DNA of 64,000 bases, from assembly GCA_046497075.1 (NCBI GenBank), contig JAWOGF010000031.1, forward strand, positions 5,147 to 69,146, in the 5' to 3' direction. A program made the position numbers and the translations under genes. Shown here piece after piece: positions 11,201-16,612 of the stretch. The notes below the pieces were generated by a model. The model was given only the letters and a program-made list of their open reading frames with translations. It had not been told where the DNA came from and ran no database searches. This stretch comes from Saliniplasma sp046497075 (GTDB taxonomy: Archaea > Thermoplasmatota > Thermoplasmata > Halarchaeoplasmatales > Halarchaeoplasmataceae). Each line of letters opens with the position of its first letter. The first letter of the stretch is position 1.

Positions 11201-11699
11201 TACGTACTCTGTAAGCGTAGTTATGAACATAGTTCATCACATCTACGTCCATATCTTCTATCTGATTAACCCACTCTGAGGCTATTGGCCCAAGCATATG
11301 TACTATGTATAGACCTTTCTCACCGGATTCATAATCTTCTATCGTTAGATCCTCAGAAACATCAGTTTTACGTTCTGTAAAATCGAACTCTTGTCCACCT
11401 ACGTGGATATTAGTTCTCGAGGGTAACGTATTTACTCGCAATCCGTCGTTCTCTAATTGTTCCACAGTATTTCCATCTCCACGTACTAATGCAAAATCAT
11501 CGTATCTGTGAAGTATTTCCATACCTTGTAGTTTATCTTCGTCACTGTTTTCATCAATGGTCACCAGTAGGATATCCTCATCCGTTTCGGATTCTTCGTC
11601 CGAATAATCTAATGAGCTAGATATCCCCACTGTTAGTACTGACATAATCAGTACAGCCATACAAAAAACAGCGGTTAATTTCTTCTTTTTTTTATTCAT
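2280..11699 (-). CDS. giant cell-surface subtilisin-like (S8) serine protease with FN3/Ig arrays, coiled-coil stalk and membrane anchor
   Basis: The open frame is 3143 residues from a GTG at 11711; ATG 11699 is preferred because AGGAAGTGAG lies just upstream of it (residue numbers below count from the GTG). Order of parts: signal peptide (~12-32); propeptide-like region (~45-330); S8 catalytic domain with D372 (ADTG), H405 (GHGTHCTG) and S602 (GGTSMS); a P-domain-like segment; FN3 and Ig-like modules in two ~754-residue super-repeats, each with a MAM-like domain; Ig-like modules to ~2900; a coiled coil of LQTQIDD heptads (~2926-3037); a transmembrane helix (~3056-3081); and a tail of E/D-F repeats. 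The composition is extremely acidic. It probably hydrolyses proteins outside the cell while tethered to the membrane. The gene stands alone with its own promoter. Confidence 0.93.
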   Translation of the reverse strand: MNKKKKKLTAVFCMAVLIMSVLTVGISSSLDYSDEESETDEDILLVTIDENSDEDKLQGMEILHRYDDFALVRGDGNTVEQLENDGLRVNTLPSRTNIHVGGQEFDFTERKTDVSEDLTIEDYESGEKGLYIVHMLGPIASEWVNQIEDMDVDVMNYVHNYAYRVRMTPEQAEEVSELGFVDWVGIYHPEYKLQSDLEPGMVEIGLVSGAGYETVEQIGEIAGVDISINNEVSAESEANNEFESYKQSVLREKKEKENDENIPKFSYVELRNGESKVTIEVNSEEDLYEIARLNDVYYLNEHAGVELHDEMATQTIGGGLWFFDDGPEADGDWWEGDPWYPYRERGEYGSYMNQIDYTGDGVTIGVADTGIYADHDDFQDRVIGGHDFTPDDDPFLDGVGHGTHCTGSAAGDTYHGTGEILYPDVPEMLDYYLGQGSAPDAELFSAKIFDAAGTGHVPSPVTPIFTVANENGAYVHSNSWGSTAGHGEYTYSSPEFDAAVRDSNPDTDHNEPMVITGSAGNDGEMGTPPPATAKNVIVVGATQPFDPVLGNENPEYMAGFSSRGFTDDNRVKPDVVAPGNNIYSTMPDGGYGVMGGTSMSNPAVAGAAAVTVEWYEDTYGYTPSPAMVRSLLINTANPIDGDTRGPIPNEDEGWGMVDISKLQRPDPTSIYTVDQEDMFTTSGMVHDYEIEHEDPEEPLKVTLGWTDKEAPVDTGSDPALLNDLNLEIESPGGHIYRGNALEDGWSQSNEDAMETFDRTGDGWDDTNNVENVYIPADEVEEGIYTVKVEGRNIVEDAIGIGGPSQDFALTAYNAQEGEIVDEPPTVELDRPEGGDVWQARTEEDIEWTATPGDNDLDRVNIFYSDDGWVTQNLIADGLDPDVGSYTWTLPNIDSTEVQVRAVVVDVEGNSGEEYSGDFTIEGIPPEPPENLLVEYDNISVEEVFYDDVEGGDLGYTTGSTGATNLWDIRDHGSTSGVNSWDWGDAGYEKVGEHSWLTSPEMNIPADAVSAELTFQHWRDIADTWDGVNIKVSTDGTNWELIEDPDPGYDYEIETGWGNPIEGQPAWGGSVGWEEVTVDLSEYSGETIQIRWDAGVESFTGGAEGWRIDDIEVTADVQQADPVSNRLRWYSSPDEEIDEVSHYNIYRNDSSDMDEAEHIATIDADGSEKYSYLDYGTAGDPWNWYVVRAVGTNELEEDNEDSKPEPGAPGVKPEIAIDVPNSGTTWNAYDEELIEWTTTEGDEAIDYIDYLEYSDDGGNTWTQIDEILEDTGEYDWTVPNWPSEEAMIRARVVDEDGHWNESTSEEFEIVGESPDPAENLDVQHVDATEDWHWMYPDDHRADVDNGIGLTGPGVWYGAIRTELPEGELTDLAYYDLQEANYVKGQVYTDGGDQPGDLIAETGEVTDLGNDEWLEIPIDGTVNIDEGTYWIVLEIDDIGDGYSPFGTIDPYVEDGGWLSLDGDSWEHTADYGLDATWTLEAHVKEFDETGNNDNMITWESSPHDPFDDPKEVTHYNIYRAETDWESPVLIDTVEAEGLEEYQYFDYDAGMPDDTFWWYNVTAVARNGMETDHVEAVQEPIPPEITITSPTAGDEWEFGDTETITWDTTAHDHDIHEVDLFYSLDGGATIHDQIAEGIDYAEGEYDWEIPDVYSEEAHIIGRVYDVEGNWRDNASEEFTIIGEPPLPPENPLVEHYGTQTIFYDDVSSDLGYTTGSSGGENTWDIRDHDAFVGTQSWDWGDAGYDKAGEVSWLISPEIDIPVDAVSAELTFQHWRDIADTWDGVNIKVSTDGTNWELIEDPDPGYDHVIGTGFGNPIEGQPAWGGSVGWEEVTVDLSDYAGETIYLRWDAGVEDWYGGAEGWRIDNITVTGDMPLENGDDNFVRWHASPDEELGEIDHYNIYRNETRDMDEADHIATIDADGSDTYDYMDEGRGEADGTYWWYVVRAVDEFGQEEMNEDAVQEPGDAVEEPDITIDQPDAGTTWNAYDEEFIQWTTTEGDRPIDYIDRLWYSIDGGANWMEIDEILDDDGEEAWNVTNWPTENAMIRARVVDDYGRWYENTSEEFEIVGEGPEAPQTLEVDHGAPQEWNWMYPDDHRADPYNALGLNAEQTWQTAIRVELPEGEATEIAFHDWGEAISFTGSIHEDEGTEPGEMIGTTETVAGLTEPQWREIPLVEPVELEGGHYWIVVDIHDPGDGYFPASMIAGYEDDAGWFTYEGQPWMTLDDIGYDDDSWTIEVFVEEYGNEDNVITWEGSADDPADGRPEEISHYEIYRSETDWGPETHIETIEADGSDTYRYLDEDRGMADDTYWWYNITGVAHNGMETDLDFAVQEPIPPDINITSPIAGDEWEYGNTETITWETTEHDHEITEVDLYYSLDDGATKYDQIAEGIDYAEGEYDWEIPDVYSEEARIVADIYDVEGYYRTNESEQFTIIGTPPEAPQNLIIEHDGADNLVQWQASPDEELGEISHYNIYRSEDREGPWNGTTLIDSINADGSEEYEYIDAGEAGDPYQWYVVRAVDEFGQEEMNEDAKLEPGDPEYNEPWISIDSPEAGDVWYNATTQEIIFYHGAGYVDQDIDYVNLYGRTDPGEDWNIIGEGLEPDLYDDQPYTYEVELNVTDNTDQAQIRAVIVDDIGYSDEDITGEFSIYEDDTAPDLEITAPEEGALLSDDIVTVEWNASDDESSIDYFEIRHTDDEEWTELDGETYSYEFPDLADGENTIEVRAHDIAGNNVTESVTFTLDTTQPEVIITSPDHGDIIADDDVTVQWSGYDETTEIVSYDVQINGEGWQNVDMRTWHEFDGLAEGQHTVDVMAEDEAGNQYTDTIDFYLVESQALFDITTPENGVESLTFEENFTIEGQSPTWLNIYINGVDVGSGDFEYSTTLEEGLNVFNVQAVHNPVVYEENVYALYLPDIPELWDEIATVEEDLQTQIDDLQTQIDDLETDMDELETDLQNQIDDLQTELNDLETNLQNQIDDLQNQIDDLQTQIDDLQTDMDELETDLQDQIDDLQTQIDDLETNLQGQIDDLQTELNDFEDEQEDVDNDQDDDISMARNLGIVGMIIAILALIIGIFAMSKGGKTTEEPYGEEESFEDEQFDEEESFEDEQFGEEESFEEEPFDDEELEEEDLFSEDEELEEDF
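2601..2935 (-). repeat. 21-bp heptad-coding repeat array (coiled-coil stalk)
   Basis: About sixteen degenerate tandem 21-bp units inside the protease gene, each coding a heptad such as DLQTQID or ELETDLQ, with hydrophobic residues spaced 4 then 3 apart as in a left-handed coiled coil. The high DNA similarity between units implies recent unit duplication and possible length variation between strains. Confidence 0.85.
6111..6470. repeat. near-identical intragenic repeat, copy A
   Basis: About 360 bp coding a MAM-like domain of the giant protease. It matches copy B at 8372-8730 at a constant offset of 2262 bp, with stretches of more than 60 bp identical around 6349-6420. It belongs to a larger tandem super-repeat of the gene. 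Confidence 0.9.
8372..8730. repeat. near-identical intragenic repeat, copy B
   Basis: Second copy of the MAM-like coding segment, 2262 bp from copy A. The flanking FN3/Ig modules are duplicated at the same spacing but more diverged; for example the MYPDDHRAD segment is coded near 5430 and again near 7695. The MAM-like segment therefore looks locally homogenised by gene conversion, or under stronger constraint. Confidence 0.9.
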
Positions 11700-11735
11700 A
11701 TTTCCACTCACTTCCTAAAAACGTCTATGGATTGC

Positions 11736-11748
11736 AAATATAAATAAA
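11736..11748 (-). promoter_or_regulatory. TATA box for the giant protease gene
   Basis: On the minus strand the sequence reads TTTATTTATATTT, a good archaeal TATA element. Transcription would begin about 25 nt further on, near 11715, leaving a short leader that contains the AGGAAGTGAG ribosome site before ATG 11699. Confidence 0.55.
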
Positions 11749-11941
11749 TTTTGAATGGTTGAGGGTGCCAAACCTTTAGGGTTATCTGATTATTTCTAAA
11801 TAATCCATAGTGTTATATAATATACTAGATGGAGCTTCTTGTTTTGTAAAAATTTGTGAAATCACTATAAACTTGATAGGCTCGAATGGTTCAAATCGTA
11901 TATTTACCGTATTTCTTATAAAAAATTTTTTTGTAAAAACA

Positions 11942-11950
11942 TTTATACAT
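11942..11950 (+). promoter_or_regulatory. TATA box for the Cgi121 gene
   Basis: TTTATACAT lies 38 nt before the TTG start at 11980. A start site ~25 nt downstream gives a short leader holding the AGTGATC ribosome site (11971-11977). Confidence 0.5.
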
Positions 11951-11979
11951 AGTAAATCTTACTTTGGAAAAGTGATCGC

Positions 11980-12468
11980 TTGATAAAAAAAAGGCCTAAA
12001 ATATTAGGATGCGAAATCGATCCGTCTGAAGATCTAGATCAAATTTTGGACAAAGTAGAAGAATATAGAAAAAAACAAGACGTTTTCCTCCAGGTATTCG
12101 ATGCGAATATGGTACTCGGGAAGATGCATCTATTATGGGCCTATGATAAATCACTAAGATGTTTTAATAACAATACGAACAGTGCTGAAACTTTAGAGAT
12201 TGAAACATTATTATGGTCATCAGGTGAAAGACAGATAAAGGGTGCTTTGAAAAAAATGGGGATCAAGGAGGATACGGAAAATGTCGCAGTCCTCATAGAT
12301 TCTAACGTGAGACAATTTCTGCAATTTATGGGGTGGAAAAGGTCAGATAGTGTATTAGAACCTTCTAAAGAGAAATTGAAGAACCATTGTATAACAAATA
12401 AGGAAATCAGATCAGTAGAAAATCAATATGATATCATATTCGAGAAGATGTCGTTATCTAGTTTATAG
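11980..12468 (+). CDS. cgi121: KEOPS complex subunit Cgi121
   Basis: 162 residues resembling Cgi121/TPRKB, the KEOPS subunit that helps recruit tRNA for the N6-threonylcarbamoyl modification of A37 in ANN-decoding tRNAs. Recognisable features are the internal QVFDANMVLGKMHLLWA segment, the NTNSAETLEIETLLWSSGERQI stretch typical of the family (seen as two adjoining pieces), and a later VAVLIDS strand. The TTG start is supported by AGTGATC immediately upstream and by the lack of an earlier ATG in frame. It stands alone between the protease gene and a convergent FBP aldolase/phosphatase gene; no kae1 or bud32 is in the window. Confidence 0.8.
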   Translation: MIKKRPKILGCEIDPSEDLDQILDKVEEYRKKQDVFLQVFDANMVLGKMHLLWAYDKSLRCFNNNTNSAETLEIETLLWSSGERQIKGALKKMGIKEDTENVAVLIDSNVRQFLQFMGWKRSDSVLEPSKEKLKNHCITNKEIRSVENQYDIIFEKMSLSSL

Positions 12469-12519
12469 ACAGAGAAAAAGTAAAATAAGTGAAAAACAAA
12501 AAAGGGAAAAGAAAGGTTT

Positions 12520-13623
12520 TTAGTCCACATCTTCGAACCGTTCTTCCAGTTGTTCCATAACTGCTGGGAGTGTGGTGTACTCCATATCTTCCATGGGCAA
12601 CCTATGTGGTTCAAAAGGACCGTGTTTTCGCATATAATCCGCGATGTTAGCAGATTTTTCTCTGGCGGGATCAAATGCTGGGTCATCGAATAGATCACCA
12701 GGTTCAGTTAAGTTCCCATCTTTCAATTGAAAACCAAGTGCTACTGCCCTAGGTGGTCCATCGAAGCGTGTGCACATAGCGTCTTTTACTCCAACTGGCA
12801 TTATAGGTCCGTTATGGCTACCTCTCATCCAACCCGAAACTAAGAAAGGATGTGCGAAGGGTTCTAAAACTTCTCCGAGTGCTGGAAGTCCCGATTGAGC
12901 TCTTACGACCGCTACAGGATCGTCTTTTCCAACGTACTCACCGGCTATCTGATATAATTTTTCTGTACTGATGGCTGCTACTGGTTCATCCCCTGGAAGT
13001 TTTCCTTCTTTTGGGTAAACTCTCTTTATAACAAATCTTCCCTTTGCCCCTATCAGAGCTAATATATCATAGATTTCCTCAGGTGTTTCCATCATTATCT
13101 TTTTATTCTCCTTGATATCCCATATCTCAAATACAAAACCACTATGAATCGATGGGTCTATAACTAAACCAGCTGTGTTGAACGGATCTGCGAACATCTT
13201 GAATATCGGTAAATTGAAGGCTCCAGGTTCTGTTTTATCCATCAAAAACGCTACTATAGGTTCTGCTTTCCTCGGTGTGAATTCTATCTCTGCGATTCCT
13301 GGTCCCATACCTTTGACATTACCCGAAAATGCGTCCGATAAAAGATCCTGACCGGCTCCATAAAGGCCTAATTCTTTAGCCTTTTCCGTTGCTTTTTGGA
13401 ATGTGTCCCACGCTAATGAATGGATATCCTCCGAATCTTCTCCCTCTTCATGTGTCATTATCAGCTCTAGGTCGTCCCCACAATGTGTAACGTGGAAATC
13501 CATTAGAAAATCACTTTTCTCGAGGTTTTCATTAGCTACTTTTTCCAGTTCTGGATGGACTTTGGCATGGCCAGGATGGCCGCCTACATCTGCTTTTATG
13601 ATGCTGAAAGTTATTTTGCTCAT
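12520..13623 (-). CDS. fbp: bifunctional fructose-1,6-bisphosphate aldolase/phosphatase
   Basis: 367 residues of the archaeal class V FBPase family, a one-enzyme step of gluconeogenesis: it condenses dihydroxyacetone phosphate and glyceraldehyde 3-phosphate to FBP and dephosphorylates it to fructose 6-phosphate. The N-terminal IIKADVGGHPGH metal-site motif is present, and EYVGKDDP supplies the Tyr/Lys pair (Y230, K233) that corresponds to the catalytic Tyr and Schiff-base Lys of characterised family members. The length is normal. A TATA box lies about 24 nt before the ATG, so the mRNA is probably leaderless. Divergent from the Mth938-like gene. Confidence 0.95.
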   Translation of the reverse strand: MSKITFSIIKADVGGHPGHAKVHPELEKVANENLEKSDFLMDFHVTHCGDDLELIMTHEEGEDSEDIHSLAWDTFQKATEKAKELGLYGAGQDLLSDAFSGNVKGMGPGIAEIEFTPRKAEPIVAFLMDKTEPGAFNLPIFKMFADPFNTAGLVIDPSIHSGFVFEIWDIKENKKIMMETPEEIYDILALIGAKGRFVIKRVYPKEGKLPGDEPVAAISTEKLYQIAGEYVGKDDPVAVVRAQSGLPALGEVLEPFAHPFLVSGWMRGSHNGPIMPVGVKDAMCTRFDGPPRAVALGFQLKDGNLTEPGDLFDDPAFDPAREKSANIADYMRKHGPFEPHRLPMEDMEYTTLPAVMEQLEERFEDVD

Positions 13624-13641
13624 TTTATCCCTATATTGTGG

Positions 13642-13652
13642 TATAAATAAGT
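13642..13652 (-). promoter_or_regulatory. TATA box for the FBP aldolase/phosphatase gene
   Basis: The minus strand reads CTTATTTATACC. Its centre is about 24 nt from the ATG at 13623, the spacing expected for a leaderless archaeal transcript. Confidence 0.5.
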
Positions 13653-13737
13653 TACATAAAAGATTATCGATAGACGCATCTTTAATGGTTCATAGAGGGT
13701 AAATCTTTAAAGTTTCTAGTAATATAATCAGATAGGT

Positions 13738-14088
13738 ATGACTAAAAACCGAAAGCTGATAGAGGACTATAAATTTGGAAAGATAAAGATCAATGATAAG
13801 GTTTACACAGACGATGTGATATTATTTGGTGAAGAAGTAAAGGAAGGATGGTGGAGAGAAAAAGGCCACCACCTATCGATAGGAGATATACAAGAAATCA
13901 TAGACTTTGAACCGGATCTATTGATAATCGGAACAGGTAGTGCAGGGAGATTGAGTATTCCCCAATCCATAGAATCTAAAGTCGATTTCAGAATGGAATC
14001 TTATCCGACTAAGAAAGCCTGCAAGGAGTATAACGAGAAATTAAAGAATGATGAAAGAATAGCTGGAGCCTTTCATCTTACCTGTTAA
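13738..14088 (+). CDS. Mth938-like domain protein (DUF498-type)
   Basis: 116 residues of the Mth938 family, small alpha/beta proteins also found as NDUFAF3 relatives; no reaction is established for the archaeal members. Supporting segments are the DDVILFGEEVKEGWW start, PDLLIIGTGSAGRL and the YPTKKACKEYN motif near the C-terminus, all in family order and at the usual length. A weak TATA element (TCTTTAAAGT, near 13706) precedes the ATG. Its end overlaps the convergent FAH-family gene by 4 bp. Confidence 0.85.
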   Translation: MTKNRKLIEDYKFGKIKINDKVYTDDVILFGEEVKEGWWREKGHHLSIGDIQEIIDFEPDLLIIGTGSAGRLSIPQSIESKVDFRMESYPTKKACKEYNEKLKNDERIAGAFHLTC

Positions 14089-14819
14089 GGTTTTCTAAAA
14101 TGATTCCTAAGTGTTCCGATACCTTCTATCTCCACCTCAACGGTATCTCCATCTTGTAGCGGTCCGACCCCTTCTGGTGTACCTGTAGCGATGATGTCAC
14201 CTCTTTCTAAAGTCATATACTTAGTGATTTCCTCTATGAGTTCAGGAACGGAGAAATACATATTATCGATGGTAGAATCCTGTTTGATCTCATCGTTCAA
14301 TCTTAATTGAATACCTGCATCCTCGCAAGTAGAGTTATATGGAACAATCACTGGTCCAACAGGCGCTGAATCATCGAATGCCTTACCTCTTACCCAATTT
14401 TTCTCCCACATTTGATCATCCCTATTAGTAACGTCGATCATACACGAGTATCCTTCAACTACATCAAGAGCATTCCCCTTCTTAACAAACTTACACTGTC
14501 TTCCGATTACCACTGCTAATTCAGCCTCATAGTCCACTCTCTCTTTTCCCTCTAAAAGTTCAATAGTATCTTCATGACCAACTATACAGTTCGGTGTCTT
14601 TATGAACAAAAGTGGTTTTTCTGGTAACTCATTGTTCATCTCTTCGGCATGTTTTATGTAGTTCCTGCCTACACATATCATCTTGGTTGGTTTCGAGGGA
14701 GGCAGTATATTAACTTCACTTGGATCGTATATCAGATTACCGGATTCGATACCATGATCCTTCCAATCTCCGATCATCACATTACCTGATTCGTCTGAAA
14801 ATCTAACTTTTCTCTGCAT
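14085..14819 (-). CDS. fumarylacetoacetate hydrolase-family protein
   Basis: FAH-fold enzyme, the group that includes acylpyruvate hydrolases, oxaloacetate tautomerases and 2-hydroxyhepta-2,4-diene-1,7-dioate isomerase; the substrate cannot be read from sequence. ICVGRNYIKHAEEM, the metal-ligand stretch ERVDYEAELAVVIGR, IDVTNRDDQ, KAFDDSAPVGP and IIATGTPEGVGP are all present. The frame extends to a TTG at 14873, but ATG 14819 gives the normal N-terminus (RKVRFSDESG). The TTG cannot be excluded because a TATA element places transcription start close to it. Neighbours do not reveal a pathway. Confidence 0.88.
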   Translation of the reverse strand: MQRKVRFSDESGNVMIGDWKDHGIESGNLIYDPSEVNILPPSKPTKMICVGRNYIKHAEEMNNELPEKPLLFIKTPNCIVGHEDTIELLEGKERVDYEAELAVVIGRQCKFVKKGNALDVVEGYSCMIDVTNRDDQMWEKNWVRGKAFDDSAPVGPVIVPYNSTCEDAGIQLRLNDEIKQDSTIDNMYFSVPELIEEITKYMTLERGDIIATGTPEGVGPLQDGDTVEVEIEGIGTLRNHFRKP

Positions 14820-14909
14820 AAAATTTACTACATGATGAGCGTTAAAATAGTTTTCTAAACAGTCTTTTCTCAAAAGTCAACAGATATATTTTTGTATATA
14901 TCGAAAAGG

Positions 14910-14917
14910 TTTAAATC
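14910..14917 (+). promoter_or_regulatory. TATA-like element upstream of the 145-aa unknown gene
   Basis: TTTAAATC lies about 28 nt before the ATG at 14942, consistent with a leaderless transcript. The divergent FAH gene has its own TATATAC element at about 14893-14905. Confidence 0.4.
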
Positions 14918-14941
14918 TCATCTTTAAAATTACTATATGAT

Positions 14942-15379
14942 ATGATATCTAAAGAAGATCCTCTAACCAATCTATACGTCGAAAAGGACGAAGTCGATAG
15001 GTTAAGGCTGTTCTTAGCCTTAAAAAACTATATAGGCATAGATAAATCTACAGGGGAACCTGTTTTTCTGGAAGAATTCTACGATTTAAGCAACAAGAAA
15101 AAGCTCGTTATTTACCTTTTATATAGAAGAGCTGCTAGAGCATTGAATCTGATCAAAGACCATGAGATGGGGATCGGTATTAGAGATCTTTCAAAGATCT
15201 TGCAGATAGATTATCATAAAGTAAAAGAGCTGGTTTCTGAGGTAGAGATGGTAGAAAAGGAAAAGAATAAAGGGAGATATTATATTCCTGGTGATAATCT
15301 AGAAGAAGCAATAAACATGCTAGGACATAAAAGCGGAGTCTACTATTCTACAGAGAAACACACTAAGAAGATAAAATAA
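14942..15379 (+). CDS. conserved-looking protein of unknown function with a possible winged-helix segment
   Basis: 145 residues, not recognised. It is charged, without signal peptide or membrane segment. Residues ~55-120 (KLVIYLLYRRAARALNLIKD, then IGIRDLSKILQIDYHKVKEL) read like a helix-turn-helix, so a DNA-binding or adaptor role is possible but unproven. The start is an ATG directly downstream of a TATA-like element, with no ribosome site, as expected for a leaderless message. The stop is followed almost immediately by the left end of the IS200/IS605 element, so the original C-terminus or downstream gene may have been disturbed. Confidence 0.6.
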   Translation: MISKEDPLTNLYVEKDEVDRLRLFLALKNYIGIDKSTGEPVFLEEFYDLSNKKKLVIYLLYRRAARALNLIKDHEMGIGIRDLSKILQIDYHKVKELVSEVEMVEKEKNKGRYYIPGDNLEEAINMLGHKSGVYYSTEKHTKKIK

Positions 15380-15525
15380 CCCACGAATGTTTATTACAAT
15401 AGACCGACCGTAGGGAGGTCAAATACCCACAGCTTCTAGCTGTGGGATAGGAATATCACACGTAGAATCTCAAATTTTTCGCGCGCTCCAAAGATTATTT
15501 GTATAGCTAAGTTCATAACATAGAT

Positions 15526-15570
15526 TTCACACCTGAAGGCGCCGAGTGAACAGCGCCCGCAGGATGTGAA
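15526..15570 (+). promoter_or_regulatory. RNA hairpin that can sequester the tnpA ribosome binding site
   Basis: Paired blocks are TTCACA with TGTGAA, CCTG with CAGG, and GGCGC with GCGCC. The 3' arm contains the AGGATGTG stretch just upstream of the tnpA ATG at 15575. In IS200 elements a comparable 5'-UTR stem-loop limits transposase translation; the same role is inferred here. Confidence 0.6.
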
Positions 15571-15574
15571 AAAA

Positions 15575-16138
15575 ATGGAATTACAACACAAATCCCATAA
15601 CGTAGGAGAAGCAAGCTATCATATAGTTTTTAGGCCGAAATACAGCCATCCGATTTTTGGTTACTATGAACCGTTGAGAAAATTTTGTGAAACAAAATTT
15701 AGAATGATTTCAGAACAATATGGTTTTGAAATTAGAGCGTTGGAAATAATGGATGACCATGTACATCTGTTTGTTGGAATCGGACCAACTAGTTCTGTTT
15801 CAAGTGTAGTACAGAAATTCAAGGGAATTTCTGCTCATGAAATGTTCGATCAATTTCGTTGGTTGAAGGAGTGTAAACCTGGCGAACCACGTTTTTGGGG
15901 AGGCAATTTCTGGTCAAGAGGTTATTTCTATCGTTCAGTAGGTAGTACAACCGATGAGGCTGTTAAATTTTACATCAATGTTTCGCAGGATAAAGAGAAA
16001 AGAAAGAAATATTATCGAAACGGTGGCAGCTCTGGAGATATCTGTTCAGAAGACCCGTATGTTAAGCATTTGAAGGTAAGTAGTCAAACAAAGTCTATTG
16101 ACGAATCACAGACTGATCTAACTGATTTCTCAATGTAG
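15575..16138 (+). CDS. tnpA: IS200/IS605-family Y1 (HUH) transposase
   Basis: 187 residues from the ATG at 15575 (a GTG nine bases earlier is in frame). The HUH metal-binding motif is DHVHLFV and the catalytic tyrosine sits in VKFYINVSQ; both are intact, so the protein may be active. Such enzymes cut and rejoin single-stranded DNA at subterminal hairpins using a 5'-phosphotyrosine intermediate. It is longer than many IS200 transposases because of a ~40-residue polar C-terminal extension (from GGSSGDIC onwards). The flanking palindromes at 15426-15446 and 16182-16202 are its likely substrates. Confidence 0.93.
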   Translation: MELQHKSHNVGEASYHIVFRPKYSHPIFGYYEPLRKFCETKFRMISEQYGFEIRALEIMDDHVHLFVGIGPTSSVSSVVQKFKGISAHEMFDQFRWLKECKPGEPRFWGGNFWSRGYFYRSVGSTTDEAVKFYINVSQDKEKRKKYYRNGGSSGDICSEDPYVKHLKVSSQTKSIDESQTDLTDFSM

Positions 16139-16213
16139 AAATGTACTAGCAATTTAGCCCACACCGAACGGAGTGAGCATGCCCACGGCCTTCAGCCGTG
16201 GGTGTGTGGGCTA

Positions 16214-16438
16214 TTTTGACTTAATCTAACTTCTTCTTATCCTAGAAGGGGTAGAAAGTATGCTCAATACTAAACACTTCTTTAGAAAAAATTTCTATAA
16301 TGGCTATCATTTGTAGTACCGCAAGTTTTCAATGCAGTTTTTTCCAAAAAAGAAGGCTTCGTCTTTCACTCGGGCACAGCCCTCAGGATCTACAAGAACA
16401 CAGAGTGTTCCTTCGATTTTCAATATCTTCCACCCCGT
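16214..16438. other. gene-free spacer between the IS element and the tRNA-Leu island
   Basis: About 225 bp. No ORF with a plausible start, no tRNA and no clear hairpin was found. It is a mixture of T-rich sequence and a moderately GC-rich stretch (16360-16440). It may be the ancestral flank downstream of the tRNA-Leu gene before the island inserted. Confidence 0.5.
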
Positions 16439-16468
16439 TCTAGATATATGAAAATGCGAGGGAAGGGA
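16439..16468. repeat. 30-bp direct repeat, distal copy (attachment-site remnant)
   Basis: An exact 30-bp match to 19017-19046. It begins TCTAGATATATG and contains GCGAGGGAAGGGA, which is the complement of the acceptor 3' strand and part of the T-arm of the tRNA-Leu gene plus 16 bp of downstream flank. It is detached from any tRNA here, as expected for the far attachment site of an element integrated at a tRNA 3' end. Confidence 0.9.
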
Positions 16469-16491
16469 AACTCACGCTTATTTGTATACAA
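16467..16491. repeat. 25-bp subterminal repeat, left copy
   Basis: It begins GAAACTCACGCT and ends with TTGTATACAA. It matches 18960-18984 at 22 of 25 positions in the same orientation. Its position just inside the attachment core suggests an arm-type recombinase or regulator site. Confidence 0.8.
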
Positions 16492-16612
16492 AACTGCAGT
16501 TCAGATTATTTCTGTGTGATAAATCCTAAATTCACTCATCCTATTGATAAGGAAAAAGAAGGGTGAAATGGTTTTTCATCTCTCGAGGCTATTATTGGAC
16601 CTGAACATCTAT

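Larger units (their letters stand above)
15388..16215 (+). mobile_element. IS200/IS605-family insertion sequence (tnpA only)
   Basis: A compact element: a left end with an imperfect palindrome (15426-15446, CCCACAGC...GCTGTGGG), one Y1 transposase gene, and a right end with a related palindrome (16182-16202, CCCACGGC...GCCGTGGG) nested inside an outer stem (16155-16164 with 16204-16213). Subterminal hairpins of this kind, rather than terminal inverted repeats, are characteristic of single-strand-transposing IS200/IS605 elements. No tnpB is present. Outer borders are approximate because these elements create no target duplication. Confidence 0.8.
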
